A program made the translations under genes and the position numbers. Positions 1-9,654 of a DNA stretch of 64,000 nt are shown here, one piece after another (the first letter of the stretch is position 1; each line of letters begins with the position of its first letter). This stretch comes from Paenibacillus whitsoniae (GTDB lineage Bacteria; Bacillota; Bacilli; Paenibacillales; NBRC-103111): the NCBI RefSeq assembly GCF_003955665.1, contig NZ_RXHU01000054.1:62001-126000 (forward strand), read 5' to 3'. The notes below the pieces were generated by a model. The model worked only from the letters and a program-made list of their open reading frames with translations. It was not told the origin of the DNA and ran no database searches.

Positions 1-2
1 TA

Positions 3-1685
3 GGCGGCGTCTTGTTCATCGATTTGCGCGACCGCAGCGGTCTCGTTCAAATCGTATTTAACCCTGATTTCTCCGGCGACGCTTTGGCGATCGCCGACCG
101 TGCGCGTAACGAGTACGTGCTGGCGGTAAAAGGAAACGTCGTCGAGCGTGACGCCGAAACCGTGAACAAAAACATCGCGACAGGCGAAATCGAAGTGCGC
201 GTAACGGAAATTGAAATTATGAACGCGGCCAAAACGCCTCCGTTCTTTATTGAAGACGGCGTGGACGTGGACGAAACGGTTCGTTTAAAATACCGCTACC
301 TGGACCTTCGCCGTCCGGAAATGCAGCGCACGCTGATGCTGCGTTCCAAAGCGTCGAACGTATTCCGCAATTTCCTGGATTCGAAGGGCTTTATCGACGT
401 AGAAACGCCGATCTTAACGAAAAGCTCCCCGGAAGGCGCGCGGGATTATCTGGTGCCAAGCCGTGTGCACCCAGGCGAGTTTTTTGCACTCCCGCAATCG
501 CCGCAAATTTACAAGCAATTGTTGATGGTTAGTGGTCTTGAGCGCTACTACCAAATCGCTCGCTGCTTCCGCGATGAGGACCTGCGCGCAGACCGTCAAC
601 CGGAATTCACACAAGTCGACATCGAGACGTCGTTCCTGTCCCAGGATCAATTGCTGGACCTGCTCGAAGAGCTTGTCGTGAAATTGATGAAAGAAACGGC
701 GAACGTGGACATTGCTCGTCCGTTCCAACGCATCACCTACGCGGATGCGATGGGGAAATACGGCTCCGACAAGCCGGATCTTCGCTTTGGTATGGAACTG
801 CAAGACGTGTCGGACATCGTGTCCGGATCCGGTGTGCAAGTATTTGCCAACGTTGTGAAGGGCGGCGGCCAAGTCAAAGCGTTGAATGCAAAGGGCTGCG
901 GCACTTGGAGCCGCAAAGAAATCGATGACCTGCTGCCGTTCGCAGCTCGTTACGGCGCGAAGGGCCTCGCGTGGATTCAAGTCAAAGACGGCGAATTCAA
1001 GGGGCCGATCGTCAAATTCTTTACCGAAGCGGAAATCGCATCGCTGACCGAGCGACTGGGCGCGGAAGAAGGCGACCTCTTGCTCTTCTCCGCCGACAAG
1101 AAGAAAGTCGTTGCTGACGTACTCGGCAACCTGCGTCTGAAAATCGGCCGTCAGCTTGGCCTGATCGACGACTCTGTTTTCAAATATGCATGGGTGGTCG
1201 ACTTCCCGCTGCTCGGTTGGGACGAAGAGGCGAAGCGCTATGTGGCTGAGCACCATCCGTTCACGCGTCCAAACGAGGATGATCTTCACTTCTTCGATAC
1301 AGATCCGGGGCAAATCCGTGCGCAAGCGTATGATCTTGTCTTGAACGGCTATGAAGTCGGCGGCGGGTCGCAACGGATCTATCAACGTGAAGTGCAGGAA
1401 AAAATGTTCGCCGCACTTGGCTTCTCCAAAGAAGAAGCATATGACAAGTTCGGTTACCTGCTCGAAGCGTTCGAGTATGGCACGCCTCCGCACGGCGGTT
1501 TTGCATTCGGTTTCGACCGTTTGGTTATGCTGATTACAGGCAGAACGAATCTTAGAGAAACGATTGCTTTCCCGAAAACGGCAAGCGCAACCGATTTGTT
1601 GATGGACGCGCCAGGAGAGGTAGACGACAAGCAGCTTGACCAATTGTCGATTCGCGTAGCGCTGAAGCAGCCTGCGAAAGCCTAG
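3..1685 (+). CDS. aspS: Aspartate-tRNA ligase, 5' end missing
   Basis: Charges tRNA-Asp with aspartate in the cytoplasm. The reading frame is open from base 3 (G-G-V-L-F-I-D-L...), so the N-terminal start of the OB-fold anticodon-binding domain lies before the window; about 30 residues are missing compared with bacterial AspRS of about 590. Class II motif 2 is visible as [15 protein letters not shown], and motif 3 as [13 protein letters not shown] near the C terminus. The large GAD insertion typical of bacterial AspRS lies between them. The stop codon TAG (1683-1685) overlaps a TA-GGG that begins a transposon-end-like sequence. In Bacillus, hisS-aspS precedes tcdA as here. Identification is secure. 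Confidence 0.97.
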   Translation, partial: GGVLFIDLRDRSGLVQIVFNPDFSGDALAIADRARNEYVLAVKGNVVERDAETVNKNIATGEIEVRVTEIEIMNAAKTPPFFIEDGVDVDETVRLKYRYLDLRRPEMQRTLMLRSKASNVFRNFLDSKGFIDVETPILTKSSPEGARDYLVPSRVHPGEFFALPQSPQIYKQLLMVSGLERYYQIARCFRDEDLRADRQPEFTQVDIETSFLSQDQLLDLLEELVVKLMKETANVDIARPFQRITYADAMGKYGSDKPDLRFGMELQDVSDIVSGSGVQVFANVVKGGGQVKALNAKGCGTWSRKEIDDLLPFAARYGAKGLAWIQVKDGEFKGPIVKFFTEAEIASLTERLGAEEGDLLLFSADKKKVVADVLGNLRLKIGRQLGLIDDSVFKYAWVVDFPLLGWDEEAKRYVAEHHPFTRPNEDDLHFFDTDPGQIRAQAYDLVLNGYEVGGGSQRIYQREVQEKMFAALGFSKEEAYDKFGYLLEAFEYGTPPHGGFAFGFDRLVMLITGRTNLRETIAFPKTASATDLLMDAPGEVDDKQLDQLSIRVALKQPAKA

Positions 1686-1697
1686 GGCGTGTCTGAA
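1683..1697 (+). repeat. Solo terminal-inverted-repeat-like sequence
   Basis: TA followed by GGGCGTGTCTGAA directly at the aspS stop codon. The same 13 bases form the ends of the MITE-like elements at 7354-7516 and 54241-54405. Only one end is present here, so it is either a decayed or abortive insertion or a coincidence; a 13-base exact match makes a remnant plausible. Confidence 0.45.
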
Positions 1698-1728
1698 CCC
1701 AAAGAATTTTTGAAGAGGACGTGTTCCG

Positions 1729-2484
1729 ATGCTTCATCAATTTTCACGAACTGAGCTGGCTATCGGCCCGGAAGGGCTGGAGGTCATGAAAAACAGCACG
1801 GTCGCCGTGCTCGGCATCGGCGGCGTGGGCTCCATCGCCGCGGAAGCCTTGGCGCGCACGGGTGTCGGCCGCCTCATCCTGATCGACAAGGATGTCGTGG
1901 ACATCACGAACATCAACCGCCAGATTCACGCGCTGACGACGACCGTGGGGCAGCCGAAGGCGGACTTGATGCGCGATCGGATCAAGCTGATCAACCCGGA
2001 GTGCGACGTCATTTCGCTGCGGATGTTTTACACGGAAGAGACGTATGAGCAGGTGTTCGCTTATCCGATTGACTATGTGCTGGATGCGAGCGACACGATC
2101 GAGTACAAAATTCATTTGATTAAGCAATGTCTCGAGCGCAAGATCCCGATCGTCTCCTCTATGGGCGCCGCGAATAAAATGGACCCGTCGAAGTTCCAGG
2201 TTGCGGACATTTCCAAGACGAGCATGGACCCGATTGCCCGTGTCGTTCGGCAACGGCTGCGCAAAGAGGGCATTAAAAAAGGCGTGAAGGTCGTCTTCTC
2301 GACCGAAGAGCCGATGAAGCCGCGGCAGGATGTGACGGAGCAGATCGTACCGGCCAATGCGCCGGAGATCCGCAAAGCGAAGCAGCCGCCTGCGAGCAAC
2401 GCGTTTGTGCCGCCTGTGGCAGGACTGATCATGGTGAGTGTCGCCGTGAAGGATCTGCTTGAAACAGGGCTGGCGAAGAAGTAA
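1729..2484 (+). CDS. tcdA: tRNA threonylcarbamoyladenosine dehydratase (TcdA/YrvM)
   Basis: E1-like ThiF-fold enzyme of 251 residues that converts t6A37 of tRNAs into its cyclic form ct6A using ATP. The adenylation Rossmann motif GIGGVGSIAAEALARTG (about residues 30-46) and the NINRQ segment after LIDKDVVDIT are the family signature. Start ATG has the site GAAGAGG upstream. It follows aspS by 43 bases, the gene order of Bacillus subtilis aspS-yrvM, and ends at a strong terminator. ThiF/MoeB are relatives, but the short single-domain form and the aspS context favour TcdA. Confidence 0.9.
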   Translation: MLHQFSRTELAIGPEGLEVMKNSTVAVLGIGGVGSIAAEALARTGVGRLILIDKDVVDITNINRQIHALTTTVGQPKADLMRDRIKLINPECDVISLRMFYTEETYEQVFAYPIDYVLDASDTIEYKIHLIKQCLERKIPIVSSMGAANKMDPSKFQVADISKTSMDPIARVVRQRLRKEGIKKGVKVVFSTEEPMKPRQDVTEQIVPANAPEIRKAKQPPASNAFVPPVAGLIMVSVAVKDLLETGLAKK

Positions 2485-2489
2485 GAAAG

Positions 2490-2531
2490 AGATGCTTTTC
2501 CGAAATTCGTTTCGGGAGGGCATCTTTTTTT
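2490..2531 (+). terminator. Rho-independent terminator after tcdA
   Basis: Stem AGATGC/GCATCT continued by CCGAAA/TTTCGG around a TTCG loop, followed by seven T. It closes the aspS-tcdA unit before the PadR promoter. Confidence 0.85.
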
Positions 2532-2540
2532 GATTTGTTT

Positions 2541-2589
2541 TATATATCGGATGAATATATATTGACTCGATATATATCGGTGTGATACT
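2541..2589 (+). promoter_or_regulatory. padR promoter with direct-repeat operator candidate
   Basis: TTGACT (2562-2567), 16-bp spacer, GATACT (2584-2589). The decamer TATATATCGG occurs twice, at 2541-2550 and 2571-2580, exactly 30 bp apart; the second copy lies inside the spacer. The placement fits autorepression by the PadR protein encoded just downstream, which is an inference. Confidence 0.6.
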
Positions 2590-2631
2590 TTATTTTAGAA
2601 GGAAAAACGTTCCACTTGGAGGCAAACAAAC

Positions 2632-3159
2632 ATGAACAGTCAAGACGTAATCCTGGGCTTGTTAATGAAAGGCGGATTGTCGGGATATGACATCAAGCAT
2701 CGGCTGGAGTCGATCTTCTCTTATTTTTACAATGCAAGCTATGGAACAATCTATCCGACTCTGAACAAGCTGGAGAAGGAAGGCTTCATTACCAAGATGA
2801 GTGTCATTCAAGAAGGCAGACCGAACAAGAATGTGTACACCATTACTGAGGAGGGGAGAGCGCAGTTCAGCACGTATTTGAAAAGCCCGATTGAGCCGAA
2901 TGAATTTAAATCCGATGTCATGACGCGCATGTTTTTCGGCGAGTTTCTTGAGAAAGACGTGATGCTTGGCATGCTGGAGGATCATTTGCAAAAGGCGCGA
3001 GACAATTTGAACCGACTAACGGACATGTATCAGGCATGTATGCCGGGCATGTCGCCGACGCAGGAAATCTGCATCCAGATTGGCATCAGCAACTCTAAAA
3101 GTGTCATTGAGACACTATCGCAGGGCATTGAACGATTGAAAAAAACGAATGAGAAGTGA
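2632..3159 (+). CDS. PadR family transcriptional regulator
   Basis: 175 residues. N-terminal winged helix (about residues 5-80) with the PadR signature: LLMKGGLSGYDIKH, then ASYGTIYPTLNKLEKEGFI; C-terminal helical dimerisation region (about 95-170). Site TTGGAGG precedes the ATG. It directly precedes an MFS exporter, the typical arrangement of a PadR repressor and the drug pump it controls. Direct repeats in its own promoter are likely operators. Ligand unknown. Confidence 0.88.
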   Translation: MNSQDVILGLLMKGGLSGYDIKHRLESIFSYFYNASYGTIYPTLNKLEKEGFITKMSVIQEGRPNKNVYTITEEGRAQFSTYLKSPIEPNEFKSDVMTRMFFGEFLEKDVMLGMLEDHLQKARDNLNRLTDMYQACMPGMSPTQEICIQIGISNSKSVIETLSQGIERLKKTNEK

Positions 3160-3172
3160 GGGGAAAGCACCA

Positions 3173-4708
3173 ATGGGGAATAAGAAAGCGGGTTTTATTA
3201 TTTTAGCGATGGCGTTGGGGCTCTTGATGTCGGCCTTGGATAACACGGTGACGTCGGCAGCCATCTCCCATATTATTAGTGATATTAAAGGTTTTGATAA
3301 AATCAGTTGGGTGTTTACCGCCTATATGCTGGCTTCCACCAGTACGATGCTCGTCTTCGGCAAGATGTCCGATATGTTCGGCCGCAAGCTGTTTTATCTG
3401 ATCGGGATTTCGATCTTCCTGATCGGGTCGGCGTTGTGCGGAACGGCGCAGGATATGACGCAGTTGATCATCTACAGAGCGATTCAAGGGATCGGCTCCG
3501 GCGCCATTTTTCCGATTTCGTTTACGATTATTTATACCATTTTTGCGGATCCGAAGCAGGCGGCGAAGCTATCCGGCGTATTTGCAGGCATTTTCGGTCT
3601 TTCCTCGGTAGCCGGACCACAGATAGGCACACTGCTCGCCGATACGTGGGGCTGGCGTTGGTGCTTCTATGTGAACTTGCCGCTGGGCGTTTTGTCGTTC
3701 CTCGTGCTGTTCTTTGCGCTGAAAGAATCCCGTTCCGACCGCAAACCGAAAATTGACTTTATCGGCACGCTGTTCCTTATTATTTCAACAGTTTCACTCA
3801 TGCTGGCGCTCGAATTCGGCGGGAAAGATTACGCCTGGGGCTCCTGGCAAATCGTCAGCTTGATCGCCGTAGCCGTCGTTGTCGGTTTCCTGTTCATCCA
3901 AGTGGAGCGGAGAGCTTCGGAACCGATTCTTCCACTGCCGTTATTCAAAAATCGGATGGTGCTCGGCACTGTCCTCGCCTGCCTCTGCCAAGGCGCCATC
4001 ATGTTTGCTGCGATTGCTTACTTGCCGATTTTCTCGACCGCGGTGCTTGGGCAAGCGAATTCCAACGGTCTGTTGACGCCGATGATGTTCTCGCTGATGG
4101 TAGGCGCCGTCGGGTTCGGCTTCCTGCAGCGGTTCTTCAGCTTTCGTACTGTTTTCGCGTTCAGCATGACGATGGGCATTATCGTCAGCTATTTGCTTAG
4201 CGTCGTCAGCCACGATGCCAGCAAACTGTACATGATTTTCTTAATGGTACTGCTCGGCCTTGGTGCGATCGGCCCGCTGATGAGCGTGGCTCAGAATGCG
4301 GTTGCTCAAAGCGTCGACCGCAAGTACATCGGTGTCTCCTCCTCCATCGTCGGGTTTTGGCGGAACATCGGGGGTGTGCTAGGCGCGTCGATTATGGCGA
4401 CGATCGTGAATAACAATTATACGGCTTTGATTAAAGTAGGAGCTGCGTCCCACGGGATTCCAACGGATAAAATCGCATCGATGGGGAATCCGGAGCAGTT
4501 GATTCGTGCAGGCAGCTCCCTGCCGCAAGAGGTAGCGGGTTTCCTGCGCGACTCGCTCGGCACGGCGATTAACCATGGGTTTGTTCTCTGCATCGCTTTT
4601 GGTGCGCTCGGCCTGTTGGCTGCTGTCATCGCCGGCCCGCTGAAGTTTGCGATGCCGGTGAAGCCGCAGGAAGCAAAGCCGGAGCAGGCGCCGACGCCGT
4701 CGGTTTAA
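3173..4708 (+). CDS. MFS drug exporter, DHA2 (14-TM) type
   Basis: 511 residues, proton-driven exporter of the inner membrane. ATG at 3173 is preceded by GTGAGGGG, better than an in-frame upstream start at 3149 that would overlap padR. Motif D1-like LDNTVTSAAISHI in TM1, motif A GKMSDMFGRK in the loop between TM2 and TM3, motif C-like GLSSVAGPQIGTLLAD in TM5 followed by WRWCFYVNLPLG, the usual 14-TM DHA2 pattern. The C terminus is a short Pro/Glu/Ala tail. It sits 13 bases after padR and is probably induced when PadR leaves the shared promoter. Substrate not predictable. Confidence 0.88.
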   Translation: MGNKKAGFIILAMALGLLMSALDNTVTSAAISHIISDIKGFDKISWVFTAYMLASTSTMLVFGKMSDMFGRKLFYLIGISIFLIGSALCGTAQDMTQLIIYRAIQGIGSGAIFPISFTIIYTIFADPKQAAKLSGVFAGIFGLSSVAGPQIGTLLADTWGWRWCFYVNLPLGVLSFLVLFFALKESRSDRKPKIDFIGTLFLIISTVSLMLALEFGGKDYAWGSWQIVSLIAVAVVVGFLFIQVERRASEPILPLPLFKNRMVLGTVLACLCQGAIMFAAIAYLPIFSTAVLGQANSNGLLTPMMFSLMVGAVGFGFLQRFFSFRTVFAFSMTMGIIVSYLLSVVSHDASKLYMIFLMVLLGLGAIGPLMSVAQNAVAQSVDRKYIGVSSSIVGFWRNIGGVLGASIMATIVNNNYTALIKVGAASHGIPTDKIASMGNPEQLIRAGSSLPQEVAGFLRDSLGTAINHGFVLCIAFGALGLLAAVIAGPLKFAMPVKPQEAKPEQAPTPSV

Positions 4709-4789
4709 GGGAGTGGGCATCTTGGTAGTGCATGCGTAGTGCGTGTGCAGTGCAATGTTGAGGTGCCAATTCACTTGAGGTTCGTCTTC

Positions 4790-4922
4790 AACTGGAATTT
4801 CTCCAGTTCATGTGGTGCAGTTAGCTCCAATAGGGGTGTTTAACAGGAAACCTCCAGTTCATTTCAAATGAATCGGCAGAAATGATCCGATATGTGGGAG
4901 ATAAGCTGGAGAAATTCCAGTT
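4790..4922. repeat. Palindrome array A (three units plus centre)
   Basis: In the 482-bp gap between the MFS gene and rarA. Units AACTGGA-N5-TCCAGTT (4790-4808), AACAGGA-N4-TCCAGTT (4842-4859) and AGCTGGA-N5-TCCAGTT (4904-4922), each followed by CAT. Starts are 52 and 62 bp apart. Between units two and three lies a separate palindrome ATCGG...CCGAT (4872-4891). I see no gene in 4709-5190. Confidence 0.7.
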
Positions 4923-5190
4923 CATGAGTTCAGCAGATTGCAATTTCGGCTGGCTAGTATGGCTGTGTGGGGATGAGGGCGAAGTTCTGAGATCACGAAG
5001 AGGATTTTTGAGGGTGTTTAAGTGACTACCTTGGGAAGCCTCTTCTTCATTTCTGCCGGGAACATGACAGGCTCTGTCCTGCGGAGTATAATGGAGGGAT
5101 AGGCACTCCCTGCCAGAACCATCATGTCGCCGCGAACAGCATGAATGGGGCGTGGGAAGCGACTTCATTATATCGCAAAGGAAACGACCC

Positions 5191-6510
5191 ATGGATTTAT
5201 TTACTTTAGCTTCTTCCCAAGATCCGACAGGCAAGCTGTTGGCCGATCGCATGCGGCCGACCACGCTTGATGAATATATCGGCCAGGAGCATATCGTTGG
5301 CCGGGGCAAGCTGCTGCGGCGCGCGATCGAAGCCGACCAGGTGACCTCGATCCTGCTCTACGGCCCGCCCGGCACGGGCAAGACGACGCTGGCGAACATC
5401 ATCGCCAACCGCACGCAGGGCGAGTTCATGAAGCTCAACGCCGTCGATGCGTCGGTGAAAGACGTGCGCGACATCATCGAAGTCGCCAAATCGAATAAAG
5501 CGCTGTATGGCCGCAAAACGACGCTGTTTCTGGATGAGGTGCACCGCTTCAACACCTCGCGGCAGGATGCGCTGCTGCCGGCCGTGGAGCAGGGCATCCT
5601 CATCTTCATCGGGGCGACGACCGAGAACCCGTTCCACCATGTGAACGGGGCTCTGCTGTCGCGCTCGACGCTGTTTCAGCTCGAGCCCCTCACGGCGGAG
5701 CATGCGCTCGTCGCCATGCGCAGAGCGATCGCCGATCCCGTCAAGGGGCTCGGTTTCATGCGCCTCCACGTGGACGAGGAGGCGCTCGAGCACATTGCGC
5801 GGATGGCCGTCGGCGACATCCGCCGTTCCCTTAACGCGCTGGAGCTTGCAGCGCTGACGACCTCGCCCGAACCGGACGGTACGGTTCGGATCACGCTGGA
5901 GGTGGCGGAGGAGTCCATCCGCCGCCCGATCGTGAAAGCGGACGAGTCGACGCAGTATGACGTTCTGTCCGCTTTTCACAAAAGCGTGCGCGGCTCCAGC
6001 GACGCCGCGCTGTTCTGGTTCCTCTATGCCGTCGAGAAGCTCGGCATGGATCCGATGACGTTCCTGCGGCGGCTGATCGTCGCTTGCAGTGAGGACATCG
6101 GCCTGGCGAACCCGCAGGCGATGGTGCAAGCGGTCACCGCGATGGACGCGTATCACAAGATCGGGTGGCCGGAATCAAAGTACATCATTTCCCAGGCAAT
6201 TTTATTTGCCGTGGAGAGTCCAAAATCCAACTCCATTCCACTGGCGATTATGAAAGCGGAGCAGCTCATGGAGCGGGTCAAGTCCGCCAATGTACCTTTG
6301 CACCTGCGCGATACACACTACAAAGGCGCGGAGAAGCTTGGGCACAAAGGCTACATGTACCCGCATAACTATCCGGGGCATTACGTGCAGCAGCAATACT
6401 TGCCGGATGAAATCAGGCATGAAAACATCTTCGAGGCTTCCGAGCAGGGCACCGAAAGCAAAATCAAACAAAATCAACACAAAAGAAGAGGGATGCCTGC
6501 GGATTCATAA
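5191..6510 (+). CDS. rarA: Replication-associated recombination protein A (RarA/MgsA AAA+ ATPase)
   Basis: 439 residues, clamp-loader-like AAA+ protein acting at stalled replication forks. Walker A GPPGTGKTT (about residues 56-64), Walker B LFLDEVHR, sensor 1 GATTENP, and a C-terminal MgsA/RarA tetramerisation region with HLRDTHYKGAEKLGHKGY. ATG at 5191 follows AAAGGAA and matches the family start MDLF; an upstream in-frame GTG at 5152 is less likely. In Bacillus this gene (yrvN) follows yrvM; here the efflux pair and a repeat array lie between. The 3' end overlaps the convergent DUF3889 gene by 6 bases. Confidence 0.95.
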   Translation: MDLFTLASSQDPTGKLLADRMRPTTLDEYIGQEHIVGRGKLLRRAIEADQVTSILLYGPPGTGKTTLANIIANRTQGEFMKLNAVDASVKDVRDIIEVAKSNKALYGRKTTLFLDEVHRFNTSRQDALLPAVEQGILIFIGATTENPFHHVNGALLSRSTLFQLEPLTAEHALVAMRRAIADPVKGLGFMRLHVDEEALEHIARMAVGDIRRSLNALELAALTTSPEPDGTVRITLEVAEESIRRPIVKADESTQYDVLSAFHKSVRGSSDAALFWFLYAVEKLGMDPMTFLRRLIVACSEDIGLANPQAMVQAVTAMDAYHKIGWPESKYIISQAILFAVESPKSNSIPLAIMKAEQLMERVKSANVPLHLRDTHYKGAEKLGHKGYMYPHNYPGHYVQQQYLPDEIRHENIFEASEQGTESKIKQNQHKRRGMPADS

Positions 6511-6536
6511 CATCCGTAGGCTCCCTCTTAAATTTT
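6486..6536. terminator. Bidirectional hairpin shared by two convergent genes
   Basis: Long stem AAGAGGGA-GCCT-CGGAT paired with ATCCG-AGGC-TCCCTCTT, then AAATTTT on the plus strand. The loop contains both stop codons (rarA TAA 6508-6510; minus-strand TGA 6505-6507), so the last codons of both genes form the stem. Confidence 0.75.
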
Positions 6537-6903
6537 GCTGCTCCATCAGAATCGCGAAGATGCGCTCTGAAACCGGATCGTAGCGAATCGTAACAATGAG
6601 CGGAAACTCTTTGCCTTGATGGCGTGCCCAGAAGCGGAACTGCTGCTGCGCGACACCTGGGGCCACATCTGTTTTGCCGAGATATTTGTAATCGAGCAGC
6701 GTATACACTTTGCCGGCCTCCTGAAAAGCAATCCGGCTCCACTTGGCATACCCGGGATCCAAAGTTGGCGCCGGGGGCGGTGATTGACTGATGAAGCCGA
6801 ATACCGGAGCTTGCAGAGCCGCAGTCTGCGGACTTGTTTTCGCGGTACCCGATGCATCAAAGGCCTGTATAGCTACCATGATCAATATCATTGATAGAGG
6901 CAT
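6505..6903 (-). CDS. DUF3889 family secreted protein (YqzG/YhdC-like)
   Basis: Small exported protein of unknown function. Start chosen at the ATG at 6903 because AAAGGCGG lies six bases upstream; two earlier in-frame ATGs have no spacing. N-terminal hydrophobic signal segment (MPLSMILIMVAIQAF), then a Pro-rich stretch and the DUF3889 core: YAKWSRIAFQEA, DYKYLGKTDV, FRFWARHQGKEFPLIVTIRYD. These blocks match the family remembered from Bacillus YqzG and YhdC. About 132 residues. Function is not known. Confidence 0.75.
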   Translation of the reverse strand: MPLSMILIMVAIQAFDASGTAKTSPQTAALQAPVFGFISQSPPPAPTLDPGYAKWSRIAFQEAGKVYTLLDYKYLGKTDVAPGVAQQQFRFWARHQGKEFPLIVTIRYDPVSERIFAILMEQQNLRGSLRML

Positions 6904-7033
6904 GAACATCCGCCTTTCCACATGAAATTTCTTCAGCTACTAGGTCAAACTTGCTTAACTTCCTGCATAACGTACATCAAAATAGCGGGCGTGAGCTCCT
7001 TTAAGCCGAAAATAAGGGGTGGAGTGGAGATTT

Positions 7034-7104
7034 AACTGTACAAAATGCAGACAACTTCGTTCGATTCCGGCATTTACGCTAAATTAGCTGTAGGAAATGC
7101 AGCT
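7034..7104. repeat. Palindrome pair B (half array)
   Basis: Units AACTGTA-N5-TGCAG (7034-7050) and AGCTGTA-N5-TGCAGCT (7086-7104), starts 52 bp apart, resembling array A in outer stem (AACTG/AGCTG) and spacing. It lies in the 620-bp gene-poor stretch 6904-7526. Besides this, a terminator and a MITE-like element, I see nothing in that stretch; short ORFs at 7104 and 7120 overlap the repeat and lack support. Confidence 0.5.
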
Positions 7105-7290
7105 TGTCTCTAGCAAAACATGAAGTCTGCATCACCATCGCCAAGAAGACGCGCAGCGCCTCAAGCTTCTATGCGGCTCGACATATCAGGCCAAGAGGGG
7201 ACGGCAAGGCCGTTCTTCTTTGCTTTAGCCTTTGCGGCAGGGAGGCGAGGCATACGAATGAGCGCCAAGGTAAATCCGCGCAATTCCGGT

Positions 7291-7346
7291 AAAATCGAAC
7301 AAGCCCCCGACCGTTCGCAGCGTCTGCTAAGGAACGATTGGGGGCT
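7291..7346 (-). terminator. Hairpin terminator downstream of the AlkZ-like gene
   Basis: On the minus strand AGCCCCCAATCGTTC pairs with GAACGGTCGGGGGCT around a 15-base loop, followed by TGTTCGATTTT. The gene it would serve ends at 7527; the MITE-like element now separates the two. Confidence 0.55.
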
Positions 7347-7353
7347 ATCTGGT

Positions 7354-7516
7354 TAGGGCATGTCTGAAAACCCGCTCAGGGGAATTTTTCACCACCTTTT
7401 CGCCCCCTGCTGCGTCACTTTCGCTTGACGTACCCCTGGTACGCCTTCACAAAAGTTCCTTGCATGGAACGAAAGTTCGGCAAAATCTGCGGCACTCGGA
7501 GCATTCAGACGCCCTA
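7354..7516. mobile_element. MITE-like element, copy 1
   Basis: 159 bp (7356-7514) flanked by TA on both sides. Ends GGGCATGTCTGAA and TTCAGACGCCC are inverted repeats. The whole element is a near-identical inverted copy of 54243-54403. No coding capacity, so it would depend on a transposase supplied elsewhere. TA duplication fits IS630/Tc1-type or some IS5-group transposases (inference). Right end lacks two bases (AC) compared with the other copy. Confidence 0.8.
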
Positions 7517-7526
7517 GGCAGCTCTT

Positions 7527-8222
7527 TTATTTCAATTTAAAAATCTTCCGCAAATACACATTGGCCGCCTCGCTAAACTGCGCTTCCAGCAGCGCCTTGA
7601 GCTGCGACTTCGCCTCCGGCGTAGGCAGCGTATTTGGTGTAATCCCATGCAGCTCCATCCAGTGGGCAGCCGTCATATAGCATGTGCTGTTCCAGCCGTT
7701 CTTGGTGCCGCTGGCGTTCAGCCGCTCGCTGATGCCCGAGATCACGATGTCGGTCGTGCTTTGCAGATCGACGAGCGCTCGATCGAATTCATTCTTCGAC
7801 TCTTTCGCACTCAAGCCGGTCACCGCACGCAGCTGTTTGACATCAATGCCTTCGTGCGCTTCAATCGCATGGTACACGTCAACCGCCGCTTTGGACAGCT
7901 CGCCGTCAGCGTAGCGTTCGTCGACGGAATATGGTTCTTCCAGAATGTTCTTCACAAGGGGGAACAAAGAGGCATGAATCAGCATCGGCTTCTTAGCGAA
8001 AAAGCGCCCGTAAGCCGCAATCCCGTCACCCGGCAGCCGGTCGCGCCACAGCCACGGATCGGTGACAAGGCCGGTGTGCCACTGCGCAGGCACCGTCACG
8101 GATTCCAGTGAGAGATGTTCCGGGATAAAGGAAGAGAGGGGAAGAAGCTTCACCTCTTCCACAATGCGAATAACGTCCTCATAGGTGTCTGCTTTCAGCG
8201 AAGTTTCGTTCGGTGCTGCCAT
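7527..8222 (-). CDS. AlkZ/YcaQ-like winged-helix protein (tentative)
   Basis: 231 residues, cytoplasmic. Segments such as DPWLWRDRLPGDGIAAYGRFF and KKPMLIHASLFPLVKNIL, followed by a helix-turn-helix-like region (GIDVKQLRAVTGLSAKESKNEF), resemble short proteins annotated as AlkZ-related, distant from the DNA-crosslink glycosylase YcaQ. I do not see the full YcaQ catalytic motif, so glycosylase activity should not be assumed. It is 21 bases downstream of mnmA on the same strand and probably cotranscribed with it. Confidence 0.6.
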   Translation of the reverse strand: MAAPNETSLKADTYEDVIRIVEEVKLLPLSSFIPEHLSLESVTVPAQWHTGLVTDPWLWRDRLPGDGIAAYGRFFAKKPMLIHASLFPLVKNILEEPYSVDERYADGELSKAAVDVYHAIEAHEGIDVKQLRAVTGLSAKESKNEFDRALVDLQSTTDIVISGISERLNASGTKNGWNSTCYMTAAHWMELHGITPNTLPTPEAKSQLKALLEAQFSEAANVYLRKIFKLK

Positions 8223-8243
8223 AAGCGTATCATCCTCTCCGAA

Positions 8244-9371
<1,128 letters not shown>

Positions 9372-9654
9372 TTATATCTAAATATCATCCTATTATACAT
9401 CTCTCTGAACAAAATTTAAAATATTTCAAGAGAATGTCATCGTTTTTTTACCACATGTCAAAGGATTTATGATAACATAGATATGATATACGGTTACTTT
9501 GGAATGTTTTTGCGAAAAATGGAAACGCTGTTTACCAAGACAGGGACGGCCATCGTGCTTGCTTCGGCGGCATGAGGCGCGGTAAGCATTAGCAAGTTTT
9601 AGCGATACGGAACATACTCCTTGATGCCATATAATCTTGAATGAGGTGTACATT

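Noticed and set aside
7104-7356. Two short plus-strand frames (62 and 78 codons)
   Set aside because: They overlap palindrome pair B and a terminator, have no ribosome site and low-complexity protein.
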